Assembly: GCF_003574465.1 (NCBI RefSeq)
Contig: NZ_QOWC01000032.1
Location: forward strand, 1-48,377
Origin: Methylobacterium crusticola
GTDB taxonomy: Bacteria > Pseudomonadota > Alphaproteobacteria > Rhizobiales > Beijerinckiaceae
Reading direction: 5' to 3'
DNA length: 48,377 nucleotides
Positions 7,730 to 15,689 of this stretch are shown here, piece by piece. Made by a program: the position numbers and the translations under genes. Position 1 is the stretch's first letter, and every line of letters starts with the position of its first letter. The notes under the pieces are model-generated. The model ran no database searches, had not been told where the DNA came from, and saw only the letters and a program-made list of their open reading frames with translations.

Positions 7730-8757
7730 GGCGGTCGAAGTACGAGCGGCCCGCGCACCTGACGGGCGAGAGCGGCGGTCCCCGCCTCACCACCTCGGCG
7801 ATGATCGCCTCCCTGGCGGCGCCCGGGCAGCGCACGCAGAGCGCGCCGTTCGGCCACGCCCTGGCGGCCCTCGCCCACGAGCGCCCCGAGATCGTCGGCC
7901 TGTCGGCGGACCTCGCCAAGTACACCGACCTGCACATCTTCGCCAAGGAGCACCCCGACCGCTTCTACCAGATGGGAATGGCCGAGCAGGTGCTGATGAG
8001 CGCCGCGGCGGGCCTCGCCCGCGAGGGCTTCCTGCCCTTCGCCACCACCTACGCGGTGTTCGCCGCGCGGCGCGCCTACGACTTCATCTGCATGGCGATC
8101 GCCGAGGAGGGGCTGAACGTCAAGATCGTCTGCGCCCTGCCGGGCCTGACCACCGGCTACGGCCCGAGCCACCAGGCCACGGAGGACATCGCGATCTTCC
8201 GCGGCCTGCCGAACCTGACCATCATCGACCCGTGCGACGCCCACGAGATCACCCAGGCGGTGCCCGCCATCGCGGCCCATCCGGGCGCGGTCTACATGCG
8301 GCTCCTGCGCGGCAACGTGCCCCTGGTGCTCGACGAGTACGGCTACACGTTCGAGGTCGGCAAGGCCAAGACCATCCGCGACGGCCGCGACGTGCTGATC
8401 ATCTCCTCGGGCCTGATGACCATGCGGGCGCTCGAGGCCGCCGACGCGCTCAAGGCGGACGGGATCGACGCCGGCGTGCTGCACGTCGCGACGATCAAGC
8501 CGCTCGACGAGGCGACGATCCTGCGCGAGGCCGGGCGGGGCGGGCGCCTCGTGGTGGTGGCCGAGAACCACACGGTGGTCGGCGGCCTCGGCGAGGCGGT
8601 GGCGGCGACGCTCCTGCGCAACGGCACGGTCCCGCACGGCTTCCGCCAGATCGGCCTGCCCGACGCGTTCCTGGATGCCGGGGCGCTGCCGACCCTGCAC
8701 GACCGCTACGGCATCTCGACGAGCGCGATGGCCGGGAGCATCCGCGCATGGCTGTGA
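7726..8757 (+). CDS. Split transketolase, C-terminal (pyrimidine-binding) subunit
   Basis: A 343-residue protein with the transketolase pyrimidine-binding domain and C-terminal domain. The cofactor-activating glutamate lies in FYQMGMAEQVLMSAAAGLA. The substrate-side loop is GPSHQATEDIAIFRGLPN, and the C-terminal domain contains VVVAENHTVVGGLGEAV. The start at 7726 overlaps the stop of the N-terminal subunit by 4 bases with GAGGGGAGGA upstream, giving translational coupling and a 1:1 ratio. Its own end overlaps the next gene by 10 bases. DXS-like and pyruvate-dehydrogenase E1-like proteins share this fold, but pairing with the N-terminal gene points to a transketolase. Confidence 0.9.
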   Translation: MRRSKYERPAHLTGESGGPRLTTSAMIASLAAPGQRTQSAPFGHALAALAHERPEIVGLSADLAKYTDLHIFAKEHPDRFYQMGMAEQVLMSAAAGLAREGFLPFATTYAVFAARRAYDFICMAIAEEGLNVKIVCALPGLTTGYGPSHQATEDIAIFRGLPNLTIIDPCDAHEITQAVPAIAAHPGAVYMRLLRGNVPLVLDEYGYTFEVGKAKTIRDGRDVLIISSGLMTMRALEAADALKADGIDAGVLHVATIKPLDEATILREAGRGGRLVVVAENHTVVGGLGEAVAATLLRNGTVPHGFRQIGLPDAFLDAGALPTLHDRYGISTSAMAGSIRAWL

Positions 8758-9632
8758 CGCCGGCCGTCACCTTCGTGGGCCTCGGCTCCATGGGCCTGCC
8801 GATGGCCCGCAACCTCCTGCGCCGCGGGTTCGAGGTCCGCGGCTACGACGTCCGGCCCGAGGGCCGCGCGGCCTTCGCGGATGCCGGCGGACGGACGGCC
8901 GGGACGATCGCTGAGGCGAGCGCGGGCGCCGGCATCCTGATCCTGATGGTGGTGAACGCCGCCCAGGGCGAGGAGGTCCTGTTCGGGGAGGGCGCCCTCG
9001 ACGCCCTCGCGCCGGACGCCGCCGTGATCCTGATGGCGACCTGCCCGCCGGGCGCCGTGGCGGCGCTGGCCGAGCGGGTGCGGGCGACCGGCCGGCGCTT
9101 CGTCGACGCGCCGGTCTCCGGCGGGGTGGTGGGGGCGGAATCCGCGACCCTGACCATCATGGCGGGGGCGCCCGCCGAGGTGCTGGCCTACGTGCGGCCG
9201 GCGCTCGACGCCATGGGCGACAAGGTCTTCCACGTCGGCCCGCAGGCCGGCCAGGGGGCGACCGTCAAGGCGGTCAACCAGCTCCTCTGCGGGGTCAACC
9301 TCGCGGCCGCCGCCGAGGCGCTCTCCCTCGCCGAGAAGGTCGGCGTCGACGGGGCGGTGGTGCTCGAGATCCTCTCGGGCTCCTCGGCCTCGAGCTGGAT
9401 GCTGCGCGACCGCGGCCCCCGGATGCTCGAGGAGGCGCCGCGCGTCACGAGCGCCGTCGACATCTTCGTGAAGGACCTCGGCATCGTGCTCGAGGCGGGG
9501 CGCGGCGAGAAGGCCGCGCTGCCCCTCGCCGCCCTCGCCCACCAGCTCTTCCTCGCCGCCTCGGGGCGGGGCGAGGGCGCGGCCGACGACAGCCAGGTGA
9601 TCGGCTCGTACCGGGCCCTGAACGGGACCTGA
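8748..9632 (+). CDS. 3-hydroxyacid dehydrogenase, L-threonate dehydrogenase (LtnD)-like
   Basis: A 294-residue beta-hydroxyacid dehydrogenase. The Rossmann motif is FVGLGSMGLPMARNLLRRGF, the substrate-binding motif is FVDAPVSGGVVGAESATLTI, the catalytic lysine is in GATVKAVNQLLCGVNLAAAAEAL, and the cofactor-side motif is VDIFVKDLGIVLEAG. The QLLxGVxxAAAAEA stretch is typical of the LtnD branch, which oxidises L-threonate-like aldonates at C2. 3-Hydroxyisobutyrate or tartronate-semialdehyde reductases are close alternatives. The gene overlaps the transketolase C-terminal subunit by 10 bases. The usual LtnD partners (OtnK, OtnC, OtnI) are absent, so the product must have another fate here. Confidence 0.82.
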   Translation: MAVTPAVTFVGLGSMGLPMARNLLRRGFEVRGYDVRPEGRAAFADAGGRTAGTIAEASAGAGILILMVVNAAQGEEVLFGEGALDALAPDAAVILMATCPPGAVAALAERVRATGRRFVDAPVSGGVVGAESATLTIMAGAPAEVLAYVRPALDAMGDKVFHVGPQAGQGATVKAVNQLLCGVNLAAAAEALSLAEKVGVDGAVVLEILSGSSASSWMLRDRGPRMLEEAPRVTSAVDIFVKDLGIVLEAGRGEKAALPLAALAHQLFLAASGRGEGAADDSQVIGSYRALNGT

Positions 9633-9658
9633 GCCGCGTCCCGCGACGCCCGCGACAC

Positions 9659-9685
9659 GGCGCCCGGGGATCTGTCCCGGGCGCC
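9659..9685 (+). terminator. Hairpin between the dehydrogenase and TRAP genes
   Basis: A 10-bp perfect stem GGCGCCCGGG / CCCGGGCGCC has a 7-base loop and lies 27 bases after the dehydrogenase stop. No T-run follows. It may be a rho-independent-like terminator, a processing/stability element that sets different levels for enzymes and transporter, or a shared 3' end. Confidence 0.45.
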
Positions 9686-9809
9686 GCGCCCGCCGCTTCG
9701 GCACCGGACGCCCGGCGCCGGATGCCGCGCGGGCAAACGAGAACACGAGGCCGGGCCACCGGCCCGCGCCACCGGCCCGCCACGCACGCCATTCCCAGGG
9801 AGCCCGATC

Positions 9810-10835
9810 ATGCGCCAGTCCACCCCCCCGCGGCCGACCCGCCGCAGCCTCCTCGCGGGTGCCGCCGCGATGCCGCTCTGCGCCATCCTCAGCCGGCCGG
9901 CCTTCGCGGCGGAGTTCGAGTACAAGCTCGCCACCGGCCAGGACCCGACCCACCCGGTCAACACCCGGGCCCAGGAGGCCCTCGACCGCATCCGCGAGGC
10001 CTCCGGCGGCCGGCTCGACATCAAGCTGTTCCCGGCCAACCAGCTCGGCTCCGACACCGACCTGCTCTCGCAGGTCCGCAACGGCAGCGTCGAGTTCTTC
10101 AACCTCTCGGCCTCGATCCTCTCCACCTTCGTGCCGGCCGCGAGCCTCGCCAACACCGGCTTCGCGTTCAAGGAGTACGACGCGGTCTGGAAGGCGATGG
10201 ACGGCGGGCTCGGCACCTACATCCGCGAGCAGATCGCCAAGACGCCGATCCTGACCGTGTCCAAGGCCTGGGACAACGGCTTCCGGCACATCACCTCCTC
10301 GACCCGCGAGATCCGCACGCCCGAGGACCTCAAGGGCTTCAAGATCCGCGTGCCCCCCTCGCCGATGCTGACCTCGCTGTTCAAGGCGCTCGACGCCGGG
10401 GCGGCGCCGCTCAACTTCAACGAGCTCTACTCCGCGCTCCAGACCAAGATCTTCGAGGGCCAGGAGAACCCGCTCGCCATCACGGCGACGACCCGGCTCT
10501 ACGAGGTGCAGAAGACCTGCAGCCTCACGGGCCACGTCTGGGACGGCTACTGGATGCTCGGCAACAAGCGCTCCTGGCAGCGCCTGCCGGAGGACCTGCG
10601 GGCCATCGTGACGCGCGAGCTCGACCGCTCGGCCGACGACCAGCGCGCCGACATCGTGCGCCTGAGCGCCTCGCTGCGCACCGACCTGACCGCCAAGGGC
10701 ATCACCTTCCTGGAGGTGGATCGCGCGAAGTTTCGCGATGCGCTCGGCCGCACGACCTTCTACAAGGACTGGAAAAGCAAGTACGGCGACGCGGCCTGGG
10801 ACCATCTCGAGGCGGTTTCCGGCAAGCTGGCCTGA
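9810..10835 (+). CDS. TRAP transporter substrate-binding protein, DctP family
   Basis: A 341-residue exported protein. The N-terminus RPTRRSLLAGAAAMPLCAIL is a twin-arginine-like signal, with cleavage after AFA near residue 33. The mature part has the DctP fold. LKGFKIRVPPSPM holds the conserved arginine (R180) that clamps the carboxylate of TRAP ligands, and FNELYSALQTKIFEGQENP is the characteristic hinge region. This implies an organic-acid ligand, in keeping with the hydroxyacid dehydrogenase upstream. The permease gene follows after 11 bases. Confidence 0.92.
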   Translation: MRQSTPPRPTRRSLLAGAAAMPLCAILSRPAFAAEFEYKLATGQDPTHPVNTRAQEALDRIREASGGRLDIKLFPANQLGSDTDLLSQVRNGSVEFFNLSASILSTFVPAASLANTGFAFKEYDAVWKAMDGGLGTYIREQIAKTPILTVSKAWDNGFRHITSSTREIRTPEDLKGFKIRVPPSPMLTSLFKALDAGAAPLNFNELYSALQTKIFEGQENPLAITATTRLYEVQKTCSLTGHVWDGYWMLGNKRSWQRLPEDLRAIVTRELDRSADDQRADIVRLSASLRTDLTAKGITFLEVDRAKFRDALGRTTFYKDWKSKYGDAAWDHLEAVSGKLA

Positions 10836-10846
10836 GGGAGGGCGAC

Positions 10847-12730
10847 ATGCAGGTCGACATCGCGACGGAGACCCCGGCGATGCTGTCTCGTGGCAGCAAG
10901 CGCGCGTGGGCGAAGACTCTCGACGACACCCTCGGCGTCCTCGTCGAGGTGCCGGCCGCCCTCCTGGTCGTGGCCGAGGTCCTGGTGCTGCTCTCCGGCG
11001 TGGTGAGCCGCTACGTCTTCCACGCCCCGATCGTCTGGTCGGACGAGCTCGCCTCGATCCTGTTCCTGTGGCTCGCCATGCTGGGCAGCGTGGTGGCCTA
11101 CCGCCGCGCCGAGCACATGCGCATGACGGCGCTCGTCAGCATGGCCTCGCCGCGCGGGCAGGCCTTCCTCGAGGCGGTGGCGCTCGCCGCCGGCCTCGCC
11201 TTCGTGGTCCTGCTCCTCCACCCGGCCTACGAGTTCGCCAGCGAGGAGGTCTTCGTCCAGACGCCGGCCCTCGAGATCACCAACGCCTGGCGCGCCGCCG
11301 CCCTGCCGGTCGGCTTCGCGCTGATGTTCGTGATCGCGGCCCTGCGCCTGATCGAGTGCGCCGACTGGCGCCACGCCGTGGGCGCCCTGGTGCTGGCCGG
11401 GCTCATCGTCGGCGGGCTGATGCTCGCCGAGCCGCTCCTGCGCACGCTCGGCAACTGGAACCTGCTGATCTTCTTCGTGCTCGGCGTCGGCGCCCTCGTG
11501 TTCACCGGGGTGCCGATCGCCTTCGCGTTCGGGCTCGCCACCTTCGGCTACCTGATGCTGACCACCCGGGCGCCCGCCATGGTGGTGGTCGGGCGGATGG
11601 ACGAGGGCATGAGCCACCTGATCCTGCTCGCGGTGCCGCTCTTCGTCTTCCTCGGCCTCCTCATCGAGATGACCGGCATGGCCAAGGCGATGGTGGGCTT
11701 CCTCGCGAGCCTGCTCGGCCACGTCCGCGGCGGCCTGCACTACGTGCTGGTCGGCGCCATGTACCTCGTCTCGGGCATCTCCGGCTCCAAGGCCGCCGAC
11801 ATGGCGGCGGTGGCGCCCGTGCTGTTCCCCGAGATGAAGAAGCGCGGCGCCAAGGAGGGCGACCTCGTGGCCCTGCTCGCCGCCACCGGCGCCCAGACCG
11901 AGACCATCCCGCCGAGCCTCGTGCTCATCACCATCGGGTCGGTGACGGGCGTGTCGATCACCGCGCTCTTCACCGGCGGCCTGCTGCCGGGCGTGGTGCT
12001 CGGCGTCACCCTCTGCGCGCTGGTCTGGTGGCGCTACCGGGCCGAGGATCTGAGCCACGTCCGCAAGGCCACCTGGGGCGAGATCGGCAAGACGCTGGTC
12101 ATCGCCTTCCCGGCCCTGGCGCTGCCCTTCGTGATCCGGGCCGCCGTGGTGGAGGGCGTGGCCACCGCCACCGAGGTCTCGACCATCGGCATCGTCTACG
12201 CGATCTTCGCCGGGCTGCTGATCTACCGCCAGTTCAACTGGCGGCGGGTCTACCCGATGCTCGTCTCGACGGCCTCGCTCTCGGGGGCGATCCTGCTGAT
12301 CATCGGGGCGGCGACCGGCATGGCCTGGGCGCTGACGCAGTCGGGCTTCTCGCAGAGCCTGGCCGTGATGATGAAGAGCCTGCCGGGCGGGGCGCTCGGC
12401 TTCCTGGTGGTCTCCGCGGTGGCCTTCGTGATCCTGGGCTCGGTGCTGGAGGGGATCCCGGCGATCGTGCTGTTCGGCCCGCTCCTGTTCCCGATCGCCC
12501 GCCAGGTCGGCGTGCACGAGGTGCACTACGCCATGGTGGTGATCCTCGCGATGGGCGTGGGGCTGTTCGCGCCGCCCTTCGGGGTCGGCTACTACGCGGC
12601 CTGCGCCATCAGCCGCATCCACCCGGACGCCGGCATCCGGCCGATCATCGGCTACATCGTGGCGCTGCTCATCGGCCTCGCCATCGTCATCCTGGTGCCG
12701 TGGATCTCGATCGGGTTCCTGGCCACGTAG
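10847..12730 (+). CDS. Fused TRAP transporter permease (DctQ-DctM)
   Basis: A 627-residue polytopic protein joining the small DctQ subunit (four helices, residues about 30-180, including VVSRYVFHAPIVWSDELASI) to the large DctM subunit (about residues 195-627). DctM features include GVPIAFAFGLATFGYLML, LAVPLFVFLGLLIEMTGMA, the ISGSKAADMAAVAPVL loop and SVLEGIPAIVLFGPLLFP. It imports the ligand delivered by the DctP protein using the sodium gradient. The ATG at 10847 has GAGGGAGG 5 bases upstream. Fusion of Q and M is common in this transporter class. It is the last gene of the cassette and is followed by a strong hairpin. Confidence 0.93.
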   Translation: MQVDIATETPAMLSRGSKRAWAKTLDDTLGVLVEVPAALLVVAEVLVLLSGVVSRYVFHAPIVWSDELASILFLWLAMLGSVVAYRRAEHMRMTALVSMASPRGQAFLEAVALAAGLAFVVLLLHPAYEFASEEVFVQTPALEITNAWRAAALPVGFALMFVIAALRLIECADWRHAVGALVLAGLIVGGLMLAEPLLRTLGNWNLLIFFVLGVGALVFTGVPIAFAFGLATFGYLMLTTRAPAMVVVGRMDEGMSHLILLAVPLFVFLGLLIEMTGMAKAMVGFLASLLGHVRGGLHYVLVGAMYLVSGISGSKAADMAAVAPVLFPEMKKRGAKEGDLVALLAATGAQTETIPPSLVLITIGSVTGVSITALFTGGLLPGVVLGVTLCALVWWRYRAEDLSHVRKATWGEIGKTLVIAFPALALPFVIRAAVVEGVATATEVSTIGIVYAIFAGLLIYRQFNWRRVYPMLVSTASLSGAILLIIGAATGMAWALTQSGFSQSLAVMMKSLPGGALGFLVVSAVAFVILGSVLEGIPAIVLFGPLLFPIARQVGVHEVHYAMVVILAMGVGLFAPPFGVGYYAACAISRIHPDAGIRPIIGYIVALLIGLAIVILVPWISIGFLAT

Positions 12731-12736
12731 GCCCCC

Positions 12737-12762
12737 GGCGGACCGGGCGCGCCCGGTCCGCC
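12737..12762. terminator. Strong bidirectional hairpin ending the TRAP cassette
   Basis: Twelve-base arms GGCGGACCGGGC and GCCCGGTCCGCC flank two bases (effectively a 10-bp stem with a 6-base loop), 6 bases after the TRAP permease stop. It lies between convergent genes and could end transcription from both sides. No poly-U tract follows, as usual in very GC-rich genomes. Confidence 0.65.
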
Positions 12763-12794
12763 CCCGACGCGGGGATGGCGTCGAGCCGCGGGCC

Positions 12795-13562
12795 CTACTC
12801 CGCGGCGGCGGCGAGCGCCCTGTCGTAGGCGCCGGTCCGCAGCGCCTGCGTGAGCCAGGCGTCCACCGCCGCCTTGAGGGCGGGGTCGCGGGTCATCCAG
12901 TAGGCCTTGTCGGCGTGGTCGAACGAGTCCGGCACGGCGGCGGGGCAGAGCACGCCGGCGTGCCGGCGGGACTGGTAATCGACCTCGGCGCCGTCCGTGA
13001 CCATCAGGTCGGCCCGGCCCTCCGCCACCTCCTCGAAGATGGTGCGGTTGTCGGGGTGCACCCGCAGGGAGGCGTGCGGGAAGTTCGCGTCGGCGAAGCG
13101 CTGGTTGGTGCCGCCGGGATTGACCACCACCCGCACCTCGGGCCGGTCGATGGCCTGGAGCGAGGTGTAGCGCTCCTTGTCGGCGCAGCGCACGATCGGG
13201 CGCTTGCCGTCGGTCATCACCGGCACCGAGTAGTCGGCCACGGCGGCGCGGTCGGGCGTCACGCTGACGCCCCCCATGGCGACATCGTAGCGGTCGCCCA
13301 CGAGGTCGTCCTTCAGGGTCTTCCAGGTCGTCGGCACGATCTCGACCGTGACGCCGAGCGTCCGCGCCAGGTCCTGCGCCATGATCACGTCGGCGCCCTT
13401 CACGACCCCGTCCGGGCCGCGCAGGGAGTAGGGCGCGTAGTCGCCCGTCAGCCCGACCCGCAGGGTGCCCTCCTGCCTGATCGCCGCGAGAGGCCGGGCC
13501 GCCGCCGGCGCCGCCGCGCCGAGGCTGACCAGCACCCACAGAACCGTCGCACGCTTGCCCAT
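12795..13562 (-). CDS. pheC: Periplasmic cyclohexadienyl (arogenate/prephenate) dehydratase-like, SBP_bac_3 fold
   Basis: A 255-residue protein with a signal peptide (cleavage after AAA near residue 22) and the type II solute-binding fold. Its motifs match PheC more closely than amino-acid binders: GTLRVGLTGDYAPYSLR, IVPTTWKTLKDDL, RYDVAMGGVSVT (residues 91-102), VVVNPGGTNQRFADANFP, LRVHPDNRTIFEEV and ADLMVTDGAEVDYQSR (E193 in the TDxxE site), then DHADKAYWMTRDPALKAAVD. PheC evolved from binding proteins into a periplasmic enzyme turning prephenate or arogenate into phenylpyruvate or phenylalanine. I start at 13562, where AGGAG sits 8 bases upstream. An ATG 33 bases earlier lacks this. A binding protein that kept PheC-like motifs is the alternative. 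It is divergent from a FUSC exporter. Confidence 0.72.
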   Translation of the reverse strand: MGKRATVLWVLVSLGAAAPAAARPLAAIRQEGTLRVGLTGDYAPYSLRGPDGVVKGADVIMAQDLARTLGVTVEIVPTTWKTLKDDLVGDRYDVAMGGVSVTPDRAAVADYSVPVMTDGKRPIVRCADKERYTSLQAIDRPEVRVVVNPGGTNQRFADANFPHASLRVHPDNRTIFEEVAEGRADLMVTDGAEVDYQSRRHAGVLCPAAVPDSFDHADKAYWMTRDPALKAAVDAWLTQALRTGAYDRALAAAAE

Positions 13563-13692
13563 CCCTGCTCCTCCCGTCGCCAGAACCGCTCCCATGCCTT
13601 AAGGACATCCCGCCGCCGCGGTAAAGCCCGGGCGGGCGGCCGGGGCGCCACAAAGCGGTTGACACCGGCCGCGGTTCGGCCTCGTTCGGCGC

Positions 13693-14844
13693 ATGGGCGG
13701 CGAGGGCGCAGGGCGGGGACCCGCGGGACCGGATCCCGGAATCGGGAGCGCGCCGCGCGCATCCGCGGCGTCGCGGGTCCGCGCGGCGCTCGCCCGCCAT
13801 CGGGCGCGGCTGATCCAGGCCGTGCGGATGACGGTGGCGAGCCTCGCCACGTTCTGGCTCGCCGACGCCCTCGGGCTGCCGCAGGGCTACTGGGCGGTGA
13901 TCACCGCCCTGATCGTCACCCAGAGCAGCGTCGGGGGATCGCTCAAGGCCGCCCTCGACCGCTTCCTCGGCTCGGTCGTCGGCGCCATCTACGGCGGCGT
14001 CGTGGCCTACGCGGTCCCGCACCACGGCGGCGCCTCGACCCTGGCGGCCCTGACGGCCGCCGTGGCGCCGCTGTCGGTCGCGGCGGCGTTCTCGGCGGGC
14101 TTCCGGATCGCGCCGATCACCGCCATCATCGTGCTCCTCAGCACCACGGGCTCGACCCTGGGCCCGCTCGCCTTCGCGCTCGACCGCATCCTCGAGATCG
14201 GGCTCGGCTGCGTCGTCGGCCTCGCGGTCTCCCTCGTGGTGGCGCCCGCCCGGGCCGCCCGGGCCGTCACCGCGCAGGCGGCCCAGACCGCGCGCCTCCT
14301 CGCGGGCCAGCTCGAGGCGCTCGGGCGCCTGGAGGAGGACGAGGGGCCGGAGACCCGGGCCCTGCCGCTCGCCGCCCGCCGCAGCCTCGCGCGCCTCGAG
14401 ACCCTGGCGGCGGAGGCCGCCCGGGAGCGGCGCAGCCGCCTCTCCGCGGCGCCGGACCCGGACCCGCTCGCCCGCACCCTGATGCGCCTGCGCCACGACG
14501 TCGTGCTGCTGCGGCGCGCCGTGCGGGAGGCGGAGGAGGACGTGCTGCGGGTCCACGTGGCGGAGGCCTGGGGGGCCGTCGCCGCCGCCGGCGCCGACCG
14601 GCTGCGCGCCCTTGCCCGCGCCCTCGCCGACCGCGCGGCCCCGGCGGGCGACGACGCGGCGCTCGCCGGGGCGATCGCCGCCTACCGGGGCGCGATCGAC
14701 GACCTGCGCCGGCGCCACGTCACCCGGGACCTCTCGACCGACGGGGTCGGCCGCATCTTCTGGATCGCGTTCTGCCTGGAGCAGTTCCGGCGCAACCTCG
14801 ACGACCTCGCGGCGCGGGCCGCCGATTTCGCGCCGGACGCCTGA
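13693..14844 (+). CDS. FUSC-family (aromatic acid exporter-like) membrane protein
   Basis: A 383-residue protein with an N-terminal six-helix membrane half and a soluble half. The membrane part has IQAVRMTVASLATFWLADAL, LPQGYWAVITALIVTQSSVG, then DRFLGSVVGAIYGGVVAYAV and RILEIGLGCVVGLAVSLVVA. This is the FUSC pattern of AaeB and YccS relatives that export aromatic carboxylates. The cytoplasmic part from residue 195 on is helical and rich in Ala, Arg and Glu. It is single-repeat length, about half of AaeB. It is transcribed divergently from the PheC-like gene with 130 bases between, which suggests shared control in aromatic-acid handling. The substrate is inferred, not shown. Confidence 0.82.
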   Translation: MGGEGAGRGPAGPDPGIGSAPRASAASRVRAALARHRARLIQAVRMTVASLATFWLADALGLPQGYWAVITALIVTQSSVGGSLKAALDRFLGSVVGAIYGGVVAYAVPHHGGASTLAALTAAVAPLSVAAAFSAGFRIAPITAIIVLLSTTGSTLGPLAFALDRILEIGLGCVVGLAVSLVVAPARAARAVTAQAAQTARLLAGQLEALGRLEEDEGPETRALPLAARRSLARLETLAAEAARERRSRLSAAPDPDPLARTLMRLRHDVVLLRRAVREAEEDVLRVHVAEAWGAVAAAGADRLRALARALADRAAPAGDDAALAGAIAAYRGAIDDLRRRHVTRDLSTDGVGRIFWIAFCLEQFRRNLDDLAARAADFAPDA

Positions 14845-14880
14845 GCGGGGGGGGCGCGTCACGACGAACCCGCGAGGGCG

Positions 14881-14914
14881 GGACCCGCGGGCAGCGCGGC
14901 CGGGCCGCGGGTCC
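14881..14914. terminator. Hairpin between convergent FUSC and LysE genes
   Basis: Ten-base perfect arms GGACCCGCGG (14881-14890) and CCGCGGGTCC (14905-14914) enclose a 14-base loop, directly abutting the stop codon of the reverse-strand LysE gene and 37 bases after the FUSC stop. It is a plausible shared terminator for the convergent pair, without a T-run. Confidence 0.5.
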
Positions 14915-15547
14915 TCAAGCCCCGACCGCCCGCCACACCGCCAGCGCCGCGCACGCGACGAGGCCGGCCGCGATGCCATAATGCATCCAGCGCCCGGCCC
15001 GGGCGAAGAGGTGGCGGCAGGCCGGGTGGGTGAACAGGAGACCGAGCAGGCCGAACCACGTCGCCGCCATGACGAAGACCGCGGCGCCCACGACCGGCAG
15101 GGCCCCCTGTCCCTCCGGCCGGGGGTGGGCGAGGAAGAAGCCGGCGAAGTAGGCGAGGCTGACCGGGTTCGAGACGGCCGCGAGGAGCCCGAGCCCGAAG
15201 GTGGCCGAGTCCCGCCCGGGCGAGAGGCGGTGCGCGTCGACGGCGGCCTGCGCCCGGCCGCTCAGGAGGCGCAGGGCGGCCCGCACCAAGAGGGCGGCGA
15301 ACAGGGCGGTGCCGAGGCCGGTGACGAGCCGGCTCGTCGGCAGCAGCGAGGCGCACCCCGCCGCGAACGCCGCCGCGAGGGCGGCCCCGCAGGCGATCCC
15401 GAGGGCCGCGCAGGCGGGCCCGCGCCCGGGCGTCACCAGGCTCGCCCGCAGCACCACGAGCCAGTTGGGGCCGGGCACCGCCAGCACCAGGGCGTAGGAG
15501 GAGAGCAGGGTCGCGAGGAACCGCGGGAAGGGTTCGGCATCGAGCAT
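14915..15547 (-). CDS. LysE/RhtB-family amino-acid exporter
   Basis: A 210-residue inner-membrane protein with six hydrophobic segments. The N-terminal family signature reads YALVLAVPGPNWLVVLRASL, followed by RGPACAALGIACGAALAAAF. The middle has FGLGLLAAVSNPVSLAYFAGFFLA, the NP motif typical of RhtB/LysE exporters. The start at 15547 (MLDAEPFPRF) is preceded by GGGGA at good spacing. A longer frame upstream would place 33 charged residues before the first helix and is unlikely. These proteins pump out amino acids or related metabolites. A LysR gene lies upstream on the same strand 142 bases away but also controls a divergent transporter. Confidence 0.87.
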   Translation of the reverse strand: MLDAEPFPRFLATLLSSYALVLAVPGPNWLVVLRASLVTPGRGPACAALGIACGAALAAAFAAGCASLLPTSRLVTGLGTALFAALLVRAALRLLSGRAQAAVDAHRLSPGRDSATFGLGLLAAVSNPVSLAYFAGFFLAHPRPEGQGALPVVGAAVFVMAATWFGLLGLLFTHPACRHLFARAGRWMHYGIAAGLVACAALAVWRAVGA

Positions 15548-15689
15548 CGGGCATCCCCAGGAGGGCGGGCCCGCCGGGACGGCGCCCCGCGGCGTGCTGC
15601 GACGCCCGTGGGATCCAGAGAGATGCCAGTGCTTCGCGGCGCGCATCGTCTACTTGGAGGAGGCCGCGTGCTCTGGCGCACGGGGCCGC

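Noticed and set aside
10760..12622. A 620-codon reverse-strand open frame rich in His, Asp, Glu and Gln
   Set aside because: The His/Asp/Gln-rich composition is the mirror of membrane-protein codons of the TRAP permease, not a metal-binding protein.
13659..13664. TTGACA box before the FUSC gene
   Set aside because: It is a perfect -35, but no -10-like sequence lies 16-18 bases on and the start codon comes too soon.
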